Counted from the first letter of the stretch, positions 41,066 through 50,388 are shown. The stretch: DNA of 64,000 nt from Klebsiella planticola ATCC 33531 (GCF_000735435.1 NZ_JMPP01000007.1:16036-80035); one strand, 5' to 3'. Numbers and translations: made by a program. Notes: a model not told the origin generated them from the letters alone.

Positions 41066-41614
41066 ATGAAAATGAAAAATGTAGCTGTCGCCTGTGCGCT
41101 GATGGCCGGTATGACATTGACGGCAACTTCTTCTTACGCGGCGAAAAGCGTCGACCCGACCAACGGGAAAATTCAATTCTCCGGTACGCTGGTCAATTCA
41201 GCCTGTGGCCTGGCGCCAGAATCCAGCCCGGTACAAGTTAATTTTGGTGAGATTCCAACGTCTCAGTTAAAAGATAACCAGCGCGCAGGAACCAGACACG
41301 CGAAGATCGTCCTGCAGGGATGCGATACCACCGTGGCTAAAACTGCCACCGTGACTTACACCCCGGCAACAATCGATCCGGACAACGCAGCTCTGGCCGC
41401 CTTCACCTCCGGCACCGCTCAAGGCGCAGGTATCGGCATGGTTGATAGCGGCAACCAGGATGTGAAATGGGGCCAGGCAGCATCTCAGGTCAATATTACT
41501 GACGGTGAAACCGATATCGATTTCGTGGCTTATTTACAGGCCAATAACGCCTCTGCAGCAGTCACTCCGGGTGACTTCGAGTCTACCGTAAACTTCCAGA
41601 TCGACTACCAGTAA
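41066..41614 (+). CDS. Major fimbrial subunit (type 1-like pilin)
   Basis: 182-residue pilin with a signal peptide ending SSYA (about residue 25). The mature part starts AKSVDPTNGKIQFSGTLVNSACG. It has the two conserved Cys (SACG and LQGCDT), donor-strand and beta-zipper residues, and the ending VNFQIDYQ with penultimate Tyr. It is rich in Thr, Ser and Ala. ATG 41066 is used; ATG 41072 is an alternative. First gene of the chaperone-usher operon, and the likely shaft subunit. Confidence 0.9.
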   Translation: MKMKNVAVACALMAGMTLTATSSYAAKSVDPTNGKIQFSGTLVNSACGLAPESSPVQVNFGEIPTSQLKDNQRAGTRHAKIVLQGCDTTVAKTATVTYTPATIDPDNAALAAFTSGTAQGAGIGMVDSGNQDVKWGQAASQVNITDGETDIDFVAYLQANNASAAVTPGDFESTVNFQIDYQ

Positions 41615-41683
41615 CGATATCGGGCAGGTGCATCGCTGCGCCTGCTTAGAACTTTATATCCAATAGATAAAGGGAGCGCAGCG

Positions 41684-42232
41684 ATGCCTGGATGGCGGAC
41701 TCTACTGCTTTTGATTCTCCTGCCATCAACATGGACCCTGGCGAGCACCAGTAAACTAGCTAAAACGCCAGGTAAAATGCATTTACAGGGGAAAATAATA
41801 GAAGCCGCTTGCTATGTCGATCATGATGACCAGGAATTGTTAGTTGAATTTCATAATATTTCTGCGAGAGATATTAGCAATGCCCCTGAAAATATTTCAG
41901 CGCATGATTTTAGTATTCATTTACTTGGCTGTTCATTAGGGGATTCACAACATCCAGGCAGTATATTTCATAGTGCCAGCATCACTTTTTACAATGCATC
42001 ACAGAGCAATGATAAAGATGATTTAAGTGTGAAATCTGATTCCGGAGATTTATCAATTACAATCTTTGATAAATATGGAAATCCCATTCATATGGGGATC
42101 CCCTCCCCAGATTATGTACTGAATCCAGGTAAAAACACGCTCCGATTTACAGCACATTTAGTTTCCCCAAACGGATATATCCGTTCCGGTGAGTTTAACG
42201 CCAGCATGCATTTTGTTGTGAATTATCTGTAA
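41684..42232 (+). CDS. Minor fimbrial subunit
   Basis: 182 residues with a signal peptide (to about 20) and pilin-type Cys pair (EAACYVD and LLGCSLG); it ends MHFVVNYL with penultimate Tyr. The gene is clearly more AT-rich than its neighbours, which suggests separate acquisition or fast divergence. Position between the major pilin and the usher fits an adaptor or anchor subunit. Confidence 0.82.
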   Translation: MPGWRTLLLLILLPSTWTLASTSKLAKTPGKMHLQGKIIEAACYVDHDDQELLVEFHNISARDISNAPENISAHDFSIHLLGCSLGDSQHPGSIFHSASITFYNASQSNDKDDLSVKSDSGDLSITIFDKYGNPIHMGIPSPDYVLNPGKNTLRFTAHLVSPNGYIRSGEFNASMHFVVNYL

Positions 42233-42272
42233 GCCGTTCTGGTAATAAGGTCCTGAAGGTTAGCAAACGAAG

Positions 42273-44753
42273 ATGACTACGCTGAATACATCCAAAACGC
42301 TTCTGGCACTTTTCATTGCCCTGGCCTGCACCTCTTTTTTTCCCGCTGCTGCAGACGAAACCATTGAATTCAATACCGCCGTGCTGGATGCCAGTGACCG
42401 ACAAAATGTAGATTTACAGCGTTTTTCCGAAGGTAACTTTGTGGCTCCCGGAGATTATCTGCTGGACGTGCACATCAACGGCCAGGAGATCGCTCAGCAA
42501 CAGGTCCGATATATCTCCGATGTTGACCATCCGCATAAGACCCTGGTCTGTCTCAGCCCGCAGCAGCTCGAACTACTGGCGCTGAAAGAGGATGCACTGA
42601 AATACACCCGCCCACTTGCAGAGAACTGTCTCGATATCTCACACCTACCCGGCATAGCGCTGAACAATAGCGCCGGCGTCCTCGATATTACCGTCCCCCA
42701 GGCGTGGATGAAATATACCGACCCAAACTGGACGCCACCCGAACGTTGGGACAACGGCATAACCGGGCTCATTTTTGACTACAACCTTTCCGGGCAGGCA
42801 ACGCGCTATCAACAGGATGGCGGCAGTTACCAGTCCCTTTCAGGTTACGGGCAGACAGGATTTAACCTCGGCGCCTGGCGTGTACGCAGCCAGTATCAGG
42901 CGAATTATACCTCTGACACACAAGGCACACGCTTCGACTGGGATCAATTTTACGCCTATCGTCCCCTGCCTATGCTGGCGGCGAAGCTGACGCTTGGCGA
43001 GATCTATTTAAACTCACAGATATTTGATTCTGTTCGTTTTACCGGAGCCAACCTCGCCAGCGACGAGCGTATGCTGCCGCCGAATTTGCAAGGTTATGCC
43101 CCGCAGGTCCACGGCATTGCCAAAAGCAACGCCAAAGTCACGGTGAGCCAGCAGCAGCATGTGATCTATCAGACCACCGTCCCGGCAGGGCCGTTCAATA
43201 TCGAAGATCTGCGCAGCTCGGTGCGCGGCACGTTGGATGTTCGGGTGGAAGAACAAGATGGCACGGTTCAAACCTTTCAGGTCAATACGGCTGATATTCC
43301 CTACCTGACGCGTCCGGGTTATATCCGTTACAACGCCGCCGTGGGGAAGCCCTCGCGTTACGACCATCACCTTCAGGGGCCGGCGTTTTATAGCGGCGAC
43401 TTTTCATGGGGAATGAGCAACGCGTGGTCGCTGTATGGCGGTGCGCTGCTGACCGGCAATCGCTATAACGCGGGGTCCCTGGGCATAGGGCGCGACCTGA
43501 GTCTGCTGGGCGCCCTCTCGGCGGATGTCACCCAATCGATCAGCCGGATAAAAAATCAAAACCAGCAAAAAGGATTGTCCTTCAAGCTCAGCTACGCCAA
43601 AACCTTTGATGAATACAACAGTGCCATTACCTTTGCCGGCTATCGTTTTTCCCAGCGGAACTTTCGCTCTTTCTCGCAATTTCTGGATGAGCAGTACGAA
43701 AATAACGACAGCACCGGGCGTGAAAAAGAGATGTATACCCTCACCGGGAATACCACCTTTTTTGCCGACGATCCTCGTCTTGCCACCACGTTGTATCTGA
43801 CTTATGCCCATCAGAACTATTGGGATCGACGTTCGCAGGATCGTTATGGTCTGTCGGTCGGGCACACGTTCTCGTTTGCCGGTATGGAAGGGATCAGCGC
43901 TAACCTTGCGGCCTATCGTTCTGAGTATCAGGGAAAGCGCGATGACAGTCTGTCACTTTCCCTGTCGATCCCGTGGCGAGACGGACGCTCGACAGAATAT
44001 CAGTTGCAAAACAGCGGTGGCCGCTCCAGCCAGATGGTTTCTTATTCCGATAACCGCGATCGCAATAATCCATGGCGAGTACGTGCGGGTCTGTCAGAAG
44101 ACGGGCGAACGGCCTTTGATGGTTACTACCAGCACCGCAGCATGATGGCGGAACTAGAGTCTAACCTCAGCTGGCAACAGGACCGCTATATCTCGGTTGG
44201 AGGGACGGTGCGCGGTGGTTTTACCGCCACGCGGCACGGAGCCGCCTTCCACAATAGCCAGGCCTCAATGAACACGGCCCGCGTGATGGTCGATACCGAC
44301 GGAGTTGCCAACGTTCCCCTCAATGGTCAACAGGCCCACTCAAACCGCTTTGGGATTGCTGTCGTGCCCGACATTGTCAGCTACAACAGCTTTGATACCC
44401 GCATTGACGTCGACGCGATGGCTGAGGACATCGCCGCCACTAAAGCCATTGTCACCAGTACGTTAACGGAAGGAGCCATTGGGTATCAACGCTTTGCGGT
44501 AGCACAGGGTGAAAAAATGATGGGGTTGCTGCGTCTTGCCGATGGCTCAGCCCCGCCTTTTGGCGCAGAAATTTTTAATGCTAACGGCGTCAGCGTCGCC
44601 ATGGTCATGGACAACGGGGAAAGCTGGATCGCGGGGGTCAAACCCGATGAAACGCTCTCCGTTGTGTGGGGAGGCCAGACGCAATGCCACCTGAACGTTC
44701 CCCGACACATTAACCCACAAGGCAATGTCTTGCTGCCTTGCCACTCCTCTTAA
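42273..44753 (+). CDS. Fimbrial outer-membrane usher
   Basis: 826 residues, the usual size of FimD-type ushers. Order: signal peptide (about 1-27), N-terminal chaperone-binding domain (FNTAVLDASDRQNVDLQRF, GDYLLDVHING), 24-strand beta-barrel with plug domain, and C-terminal domains with the closing Cys pair (TQCHLNV and LLPCHSS). It secretes and assembles the subunits. The gene follows the second pilin after 40 bases. Confidence 0.95.
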   Translation: MTTLNTSKTLLALFIALACTSFFPAAADETIEFNTAVLDASDRQNVDLQRFSEGNFVAPGDYLLDVHINGQEIAQQQVRYISDVDHPHKTLVCLSPQQLELLALKEDALKYTRPLAENCLDISHLPGIALNNSAGVLDITVPQAWMKYTDPNWTPPERWDNGITGLIFDYNLSGQATRYQQDGGSYQSLSGYGQTGFNLGAWRVRSQYQANYTSDTQGTRFDWDQFYAYRPLPMLAAKLTLGEIYLNSQIFDSVRFTGANLASDERMLPPNLQGYAPQVHGIAKSNAKVTVSQQQHVIYQTTVPAGPFNIEDLRSSVRGTLDVRVEEQDGTVQTFQVNTADIPYLTRPGYIRYNAAVGKPSRYDHHLQGPAFYSGDFSWGMSNAWSLYGGALLTGNRYNAGSLGIGRDLSLLGALSADVTQSISRIKNQNQQKGLSFKLSYAKTFDEYNSAITFAGYRFSQRNFRSFSQFLDEQYENNDSTGREKEMYTLTGNTTFFADDPRLATTLYLTYAHQNYWDRRSQDRYGLSVGHTFSFAGMEGISANLAAYRSEYQGKRDDSLSLSLSIPWRDGRSTEYQLQNSGGRSSQMVSYSDNRDRNNPWRVRAGLSEDGRTAFDGYYQHRSMMAELESNLSWQQDRYISVGGTVRGGFTATRHGAAFHNSQASMNTARVMVDTDGVANVPLNGQQAHSNRFGIAVVPDIVSYNSFDTRIDVDAMAEDIAATKAIVTSTLTEGAIGYQRFAVAQGEKMMGLLRLADGSAPPFGAEIFNANGVSVAMVMDNGESWIAGVKPDETLSVVWGGQTQCHLNVPRHINPQGNVLLPCHSS

Positions 44754-44761
44754 CCAGAAAA

Positions 44762-45550
44762 ATGAATACTGCGATGAAAAACCAATCCTCTTTTCCTATA
44801 CGTCGGGTGCTGATGTCAGCCACTTGCGGCCTGCTACTGGCTGCGGTAGTCCATTCGGCCTGGGCCGGCGTCGCCCTGGATCGTACCCGTTTGATCATCA
44901 CCGGGAACGATCGCTCAGTGAGCGCCAGTTTAACCAACACCAGTCCCTCAACGCCCTTCCTGGCGCAATCCTGGGTGGAAGATGCCAGCGGCGCCAAAGT
45001 GACCTCTCCCCTTATGGTTCTTCCCCCCTTACAGCGCATTAACGGTGGGCAAAAAGGAATCGCCCGGGTCACCAAAACCAGCGGGATTACCTCCCTTCCG
45101 CAGGATCGTGAAAGTTTGTTCTATCTCAACGTGCGCGAAATTCCGCCGAAACCGGATAAACCCAACGTTTTGCAGCTGGCGATGCAGTCGCGCATCAAGC
45201 TGTTTTATCGCCCTTCGGCGATTGTGCCGCCAGAACCGGGGACAGTCTGGCAAAACCAGCTGGTCTTCCACAAAAACGGCAGCCAGTGGTCGGTAGACAA
45301 TCCGACCCCCTACTTCATCACGGTCATCGGTCTGAGCCGCAAAACCGAAGCGGAAGGCAGCGGCAGGCTAACAAACTTCCCGGGGATGATGGTTGCCCCT
45401 AAATCATCGCAGAAGTTTAAGGTTACCGACGCCGGGATCGGTCAGTTCGTCATGATGTATGTGAATGATTTTGGCGGCCATCCGGAACTGAGATATCGCT
45501 GCACAGGTGATATTTGCCGGGCATTGCCAGCCGATCAACAACCCCGGTAA
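44762..45550 (+). CDS. Periplasmic fimbrial chaperone
   Basis: PapD-type chaperone, 262 residues with signal peptide (to about residue 34, HSAWA). It shows GVALDRTRLIITGNDRSVSASLTN (G1 strand region), FLAQSWVED, ESLFYLNVREIPP and the SRIKLFYRP signature. ATG 44762 lies 8 bases after the usher stop; ATG 44774 is an alternative. It delivers subunits to the usher by donor-strand complementation. Confidence 0.93.
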   Translation: MNTAMKNQSSFPIRRVLMSATCGLLLAAVVHSAWAGVALDRTRLIITGNDRSVSASLTNTSPSTPFLAQSWVEDASGAKVTSPLMVLPPLQRINGGQKGIARVTKTSGITSLPQDRESLFYLNVREIPPKPDKPNVLQLAMQSRIKLFYRPSAIVPPEPGTVWQNQLVFHKNGSQWSVDNPTPYFITVIGLSRKTEAEGSGRLTNFPGMMVAPKSSQKFKVTDAGIGQFVMMYVNDFGGHPELRYRCTGDICRALPADQQPR

Positions 45551-45575
45551 CAGGATTCATCAGGGAGATTCGTTA

Positions 45576-46181
45576 ATGAAGAAGCGACTTTGCATCCTGC
45601 TGCTGGCAGGGTGCTCCTGCTCCATTCAGGCCGATAACGGGCACCACGACATGAGCCATGTCTCAGGTGAATATGGCGACGTCCGCTTTCACGGGCGCGT
45701 TTATGTTTCACCCTGCGTACTGGACATGGCGTCCCGCGATCAAAGTATTAACCTCGGAGATATTCCGGCGAGCGCTTTTCACCAGGCAGGCGATCGTAGC
45801 CGCCCGGTTCTCGTCACATTGTTTCTCAATGACTGCCTGAAAGGTTCGAGCCACACCATACGGGATCTCCCGGGACAAACCTCCGCTACCCCACCGCTCG
45901 CACGTAGCACGCGGGAGCAAGGCATTTCCCTCACGCTGATGGCGGAAGGCGCGTGGGAAAATAGCGATCTTGCACGCATCCACGGCGATGTTCAGGGAGC
46001 GGGGATCCGCGTCATGACCGAACACCAGCAGCTTATCCATCTCAATCAGCCACAGCGCATGTGGATGATTAAACCTGGAAATAATGCGCTTCACTTTCTC
46101 GCCGCGCTGGAATCCACCGGACCCGAGGTCAGCGCCGGTGCCTTTCAAGGACTGCTCAGATTGAAGCTGGAGTATCTATGA
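45576..46181 (+). CDS. Minor fimbrial subunit
   Basis: 201 residues. Signal peptide MKKRLCILLLAGCSCSIQA, then a pilin domain with GRVYVSPCVLDM and FLNDCLKG as the Cys pair; it ends LLRLKLEYL. GGGAG precedes ATG 45576. The stop overlaps the next gene start by 4 bases (ATGA). It is probably a tip or adaptor subunit next to the adhesin. Confidence 0.82.
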   Translation: MKKRLCILLLAGCSCSIQADNGHHDMSHVSGEYGDVRFHGRVYVSPCVLDMASRDQSINLGDIPASAFHQAGDRSRPVLVTLFLNDCLKGSSHTIRDLPGQTSATPPLARSTREQGISLTLMAEGAWENSDLARIHGDVQGAGIRVMTEHQQLIHLNQPQRMWMIKPGNNALHFLAALESTGPEVSAGAFQGLLRLKLEYL

Positions 46182-47242
46182 CCCTATTGTTCAAAGCCCT
46201 GCTTGGCGCCACGCTCTCGTCCATGACCCTGGCTGCATCGGCATTCACGCAAGGAGAAGGCGAGCCGCAAGGGGGGATGCCGCATCAGTATGATATCGAG
46301 CTGAAATCGTTAGATATGGATAAAAACCATATTGGCGGACGTACCAGTCCTTTCAACTGGAATCTGAACGGGCAATATGTGGTTAATTTTCATTGCCCTG
46401 TTGAAAATATCAGTCGCGGGGCTATCCATTACTCAACGCTTTCCACCATGCCGCTCTCATCAAACGGCCCCAATCGCTATCGTCTGAATGAATATCTGGA
46501 TGTCGAGGTTTCGGTGTGGATTGCCGGAAACTATCGCGGCTACGTACCCGCTCCCTTTACCAATGTGTCAAATCGCCTGACCAACAATTCATGTTCGAAA
46601 CGCAACGGCGTCTCTACGGTCAGAAACGTCGAAAGCGGCTCCAAAGGGAAAGTGGTATTTATCGTCACCAAACCGATCATTAACGGGATCAACATCGCTT
46701 CGCAGTCGCTTCTCGACGTCGCGGGACGAATGGGAACCGCCGGTCCGACGCCAACGACCTCTATTTCACGGGTGGTGATTAAATCCGGGATTATTACCGT
46801 TCCTGATAAATGCACATTTAATCGTGGCGATAAAATCACGGTTGAATTCGGCAATTTACCCGGGTCGAACGAGAAGCTTAATGGGGTCAACTTTAGTAAA
46901 TCGATCCCCATCCACGTCCAATGCGAAGGCGGAAGCTTTGATCAGGGCGCGCTGAATATCAATCTGGCCGTCCAGACGAGCACAGCCTCCGGAACCGCCG
47001 GATTTAATAACCAGTTTCTCGGCACCCTGAGTAACGGGCAGAAACGCGACGATCTTGGCATCATCCTCAAAGACGAGGGTGGCCGTACCGTGGTACCCAA
47101 CCAGTTTTATAATGTGAAAGGATTTTATCAAAATCAGGGCGACTGGAATCTCACCGCCGCTCCCATCGCGAATCCTGGCGCAGGAAGTGTGAAAGAGGGG
47201 GAATTCGAAGCCTCCGCAACCGTTGTGGCACAGTTTCAGTGA
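46178..47242 (+). CDS. Two-domain fimbrial tip adhesin
   Basis: 354 residues, roughly twice a pilin and like FimH-type adhesins. The signal peptide covers about 1-22. An N-terminal receptor-binding region (to about 205) with Cys in FHCPVE and NSCSKR precedes a C-terminal pilin domain with DKCTFN and VQCEGG, ending SATVVAQFQ. The receptor cannot be told from sequence. It lies between two minor subunits, as in FimH-like systems. Confidence 0.83.
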   Translation: MTLLFKALLGATLSSMTLAASAFTQGEGEPQGGMPHQYDIELKSLDMDKNHIGGRTSPFNWNLNGQYVVNFHCPVENISRGAIHYSTLSTMPLSSNGPNRYRLNEYLDVEVSVWIAGNYRGYVPAPFTNVSNRLTNNSCSKRNGVSTVRNVESGSKGKVVFIVTKPIINGINIASQSLLDVAGRMGTAGPTPTTSISRVVIKSGIITVPDKCTFNRGDKITVEFGNLPGSNEKLNGVNFSKSIPIHVQCEGGSFDQGALNINLAVQTSTASGTAGFNNQFLGTLSNGQKRDDLGIILKDEGGRTVVPNQFYNVKGFYQNQGDWNLTAAPIANPGAGSVKEGEFEASATVVAQFQ

Positions 47243-47250
47243 GGCGCCCG

Positions 47251-47793
47251 ATGACCTACCGGATACTCCCGGTGCTGCTCTCTTTATTCCTGAGCGGCGC
47301 CGTCAATGCGGAAACCAAACTTGTCGGCGGCGATATGCATTTTCATGGCACCGTCATGGCACTGGCCTGCAGCCTTCCGCCCAACGCAGACAAGATTGAA
47401 GTCGATTTTGGACAGATCGCCGCGAAAGACCTTTACCTGAGCGGACGCAGTCAGCCGCAGGCATTCACGATCCCCTTACGTGATTGTAATCCCGACGTTT
47501 TCGCCACTATTTCCGTCACCTTTAACGGCACTGAAGATGCAAATTTACCCGATCATCTGGCCTTGAACAGCGGCGGTCCCGGAAGTGCCTCTGGCGTGGC
47601 GATAGGGCTGAGTGAGGAGGACGGCGCCGCCATTCATCTGGGCCAAAGCACCTCCCGACAGGCCATTACCGAAGGCCCCATGGCGCTACACTTTCTGAGC
47701 TGGGTCGAGGTGGAGCCTGATGCCCTGAAAAATCAATCCATCGAGTTTGGCCCGTTCAGCGCCAGCGGAACCTGGACGCTAAATTATCAATAG
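47251..47793 (+). CDS. Minor fimbrial subunit
   Basis: 180 residues with signal peptide ending AVNA, pilin Cys pair (LACSLPP and LRDCNPD), and an end WTLNYQ with penultimate Tyr. ATG 47251 has GAGG six bases upstream; GTG 47239 is in frame but less likely. The stop is one base before the start of the oligosaccharyltransferase gene, so the two are tightly coupled. Confidence 0.82.
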   Translation: MTYRILPVLLSLFLSGAVNAETKLVGGDMHFHGTVMALACSLPPNADKIEVDFGQIAAKDLYLSGRSQPQAFTIPLRDCNPDVFATISVTFNGTEDANLPDHLALNSGGPGSASGVAIGLSEEDGAAIHLGQSTSRQAITEGPMALHFLSWVEVEPDALKNQSIEFGPFSASGTWTLNYQ

Positions 47794-47794
47794 C

Positions 47795-49474
47795 ATGAAG
47801 ACCTCCTCTTTATCGCCTCACCGCTCGGGACAGCGTTTGATAATCGGCCTCAGCACGGCGTTCTGGGGTATCACTCTCCACCTTTACTGGCCAAATAACG
47901 GTGGAAGCGGGCTGTCACTGCCGATGAATATCATGGCGTGGCTCTACGCCGGGCTGATAATGGGCGGTGCATCCTGTTTGTTATCCCGCCGAAGATGGCG
48001 CATCACGACGCCATCGTTGTTCATTATCGCAGGCACCTTCCTCCTGACGCTGCTTTGCCTGTTGACGCCTGCGATCTGGCGTTCGGAAGCCATCCTCGTT
48101 GCCGGTGCGATAACCGGCGGCGCATTGTTTTATCTGGTTCTGCTGCAAATTCCGCTGACAGGCAAGGTCTTCACTCAGTTACTCACAATCCTGTGGGGAG
48201 CAAGTCTGCTCGAATGCGGCATATTCACCCTTCAGTACCTGCATCTGCCTCTGGCGCAGTTCTGGGAATTTCCCTGGTGGCGAGACGCGCGCCCATATGG
48301 CATTTTTCAACAGGTCAACCTGATGGCCAGCTTCACGGCAAGCGGAACTCTGCTGTCCGCGACCCTCGCCTTACGCACCGGCGCCCGATGCCGTATTGCC
48401 ATCGGCGCAGGCATGCTGTTAATGGGGTTTGTGCTGCATGAAAGCCAGTCCCAGACCGGATATCTGTCACTGTTTATCGGCTGGTTTCTGCTGCTGTGTT
48501 GCTTTCCTGCACGGCGGCGGCTGGCAGGATTATTGCTGCTCCTGATTCTGGGCATGGCGCTGGGGGAGTGCGTACGGCGCCTGCTATCCGTCGCGATCAT
48601 CGATCATCAGACCTCCACCCGCACCCGCTGGGAAGTCCTCCGCGACTGCTGGACACTGTTTACTCATCATCCCTGGATGGGCTCCGGAGTCGGCAGCTTT
48701 CCCGCCCTCTTTCTGATGCATTTTGGCCACACGGGGCTGAGCCGGATTGCTCACCCGCATAATGAACTGGTGCTATGGCTGGTTGAAGGCGGCATGGTCG
48801 GGCTGGCCGGCACCGCCTGTTTTATCTCTGCCGGATTCAGGCTCTGGCTGGCTGGCAATGTCTGGCGTCGCGCCTGCTTACTCTGCGCGGTTCCCGTCTT
48901 GATCCATATGTTGACGGAGTACCCCGTCTGGCAATCGACGCCACACTGGTTGTTGTTGATCCTGCTGATGCGTTGTGCGGATCGCCCGATAAAAGGAACA
49001 CAGCTCGCCGGGGTGACCACAATGACGATCCGCACCTTGCTCGCGCTGCTGACCCTGATGGTGATCCCACTGCTGGGAAAAACGCTGCACATTCAGCAGC
49101 AGCTGACCGCCATTGAACGACAGGGAGAGCAGTGGCGGCTTCAGGCCCAGGTTCCTCCCGGTGGCTGGCTTCTGAGGTCCCGGTATCAGTTCGATATCCA
49201 CATGGGCTACCTGCAACGTTATCAACAGACGAAGGACGAACGGTGGCTGAACGCCTTTCGGCACTGGGCCTCCCGCTACGTGCGTGTCCATCCCGATCCG
49301 AATGTCTCATTCACACGCATTTTGATTGCCCAGCATCAGCACGATTTTGCGCTAGCCCGCCACCTGGCGCACCGCTTTTATCTCGAGTACCCAAAAGACC
49401 GCCGCATCCCCTGGCTACAGGACACACGGCGCCCCTTCAATCACAGAAACAATGAACATGAGCAGAAAGATTGA
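47795..49474 (+). CDS. PglL/WaaL-family O-oligosaccharyltransferase
   Basis: 559-residue membrane protein with about ten to twelve hydrophobic segments. Signatures of the Wzy_C/PglL superfamily are RPYGIFQQVNLMASF (166-180, PglL-type), HESQSQTGYLSLF, RTRWEVLRDCWTLFTHHPWMGSGVGSF (276-302) and HPHNELVLWLVEGGMVG (320-336). A soluble C-terminal region (about 430-559) resembles the Wzy_C_2 tail of protein glycosyltransferases. Such enzymes transfer lipid-linked glycans to Ser/Thr of pilins. Being inside a chaperone-usher operon suggests fimbrial glycosylation; an O-antigen ligase role is the alternative. Confidence 0.8.
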   Translation: MKTSSLSPHRSGQRLIIGLSTAFWGITLHLYWPNNGGSGLSLPMNIMAWLYAGLIMGGASCLLSRRRWRITTPSLFIIAGTFLLTLLCLLTPAIWRSEAILVAGAITGGALFYLVLLQIPLTGKVFTQLLTILWGASLLECGIFTLQYLHLPLAQFWEFPWWRDARPYGIFQQVNLMASFTASGTLLSATLALRTGARCRIAIGAGMLLMGFVLHESQSQTGYLSLFIGWFLLLCCFPARRRLAGLLLLLILGMALGECVRRLLSVAIIDHQTSTRTRWEVLRDCWTLFTHHPWMGSGVGSFPALFLMHFGHTGLSRIAHPHNELVLWLVEGGMVGLAGTACFISAGFRLWLAGNVWRRACLLCAVPVLIHMLTEYPVWQSTPHWLLLILLMRCADRPIKGTQLAGVTTMTIRTLLALLTLMVIPLLGKTLHIQQQLTAIERQGEQWRLQAQVPPGGWLLRSRYQFDIHMGYLQRYQQTKDERWLNAFRHWASRYVRVHPDPNVSFTRILIAQHQHDFALARHLAHRFYLEYPKDRRIPWLQDTRRPFNHRNNEHEQKD

Positions 49475-50174
49475 GAATGTCCGATTCCCGTCAGAGATGA
49501 GCCATCACCGGGAACTGAGCCCGGTTTGCGGGATCCGGCTCGAAATGATCCACTTTTTTGCAGATTCTGTCTCTAACGTCACTGAAGTGCTAAGTCAGAT
49601 TCAGACGAAACTCTCGCCAGATGCATTCTTTCGCCATCTCTCTGTTCAGGCGAAACAACAGTTATTTTTGTGGCAAATCCAACAAGTTATCGCATTACCA
49701 GGCCGTTTCTCTCTCAACATGTCACTCAACATGATGACTCAGCCAGCGTTTATCCAGGCGCTGATTGCGCAGGGGCGTCCAACGCGGATTATTATTGAAA
49801 TACAGGACCCTGGTAATATGCTGCACCTTGCCAGGGACGAACGACAAATCGTACTGGCAGCGATACGTACTCTCTATCGAGCGGGGTTTAAAGTCTGGCT
49901 CGATGATTTGTATCCGCATCAGGTACCGATTTGGCAGCGCACGGGGATGCGTTTTGACGCGATAAAAATCTCCAGCGAGCTATTTCACCAGCTCAGAACA
50001 GCAGAACCACAGCTGGCCGCGCTGATTGCACGCTATCGCGAGATGGGCGAACGAGTCGTCATTGAGGGAGTTGAAACCGGACAAGATTACGCGCTCAGCC
50101 GTAACAGCGGAGCCGATGCCGTACAGGGATTTTTACTGCGCGCTCCCCTGCCAATCGCACATCTTCTCAGTTAA
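49452..50174 (+). CDS. Degenerate EAL-domain protein
   Basis: 240 residues, a lone EAL fold without GGDEF or HTH. It keeps several ligand/metal motifs: NMSLN, IIIEIQD, WLDD, DAIKIS, VVIEGVET and AVQGFLLRAPLP. The first EALLR motif is replaced by GIRLEM, and the DDFGTG loop reads DDLYPH. It may therefore be a weak phosphodiesterase or a c-di-GMP-binding or protein-binding regulator. The start overlaps the glycosyltransferase gene by 23 bases. FimK and MrkJ of Klebsiella are precedents for EAL proteins tied to fimbriae. Confidence 0.85.
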   Translation: MNMSRKIENVRFPSEMSHHRELSPVCGIRLEMIHFFADSVSNVTEVLSQIQTKLSPDAFFRHLSVQAKQQLFLWQIQQVIALPGRFSLNMSLNMMTQPAFIQALIAQGRPTRIIIEIQDPGNMLHLARDERQIVLAAIRTLYRAGFKVWLDDLYPHQVPIWQRTGMRFDAIKISSELFHQLRTAEPQLAALIARYREMGERVVIEGVETGQDYALSRNSGADAVQGFLLRAPLPIAHLLS

Positions 50175-50360
50175 CCGACGGCACGAATACAGGCACGCAA
50201 ACATTGCCTGAATGCAACAAGATAATCCCGCAGCTGCCCTGACTTCCTCACCATATTCCCGTCAGCGCTCTCTTCCAGACTGCCACGTCATAAGCGCAGA
50301 CTAAGGATGGGCTCTGCCAGATGATTATGCCGATGCGGTGCGCCCTGCTGAGCATGATGT

Positions 50361-50388
50361 GAAAAACCCACCGCCAGGTGGGTTCTTG
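50361..50388 (-). terminator. Terminator of the ScsC-like gene
   Basis: 8-bp perfect stem AACCCACC/GGTGGGTT with a GCCA loop. On the minus strand it continues TTTTTCAC. The flanking 50175-50360 holds no convincing gene. Confidence 0.85.
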
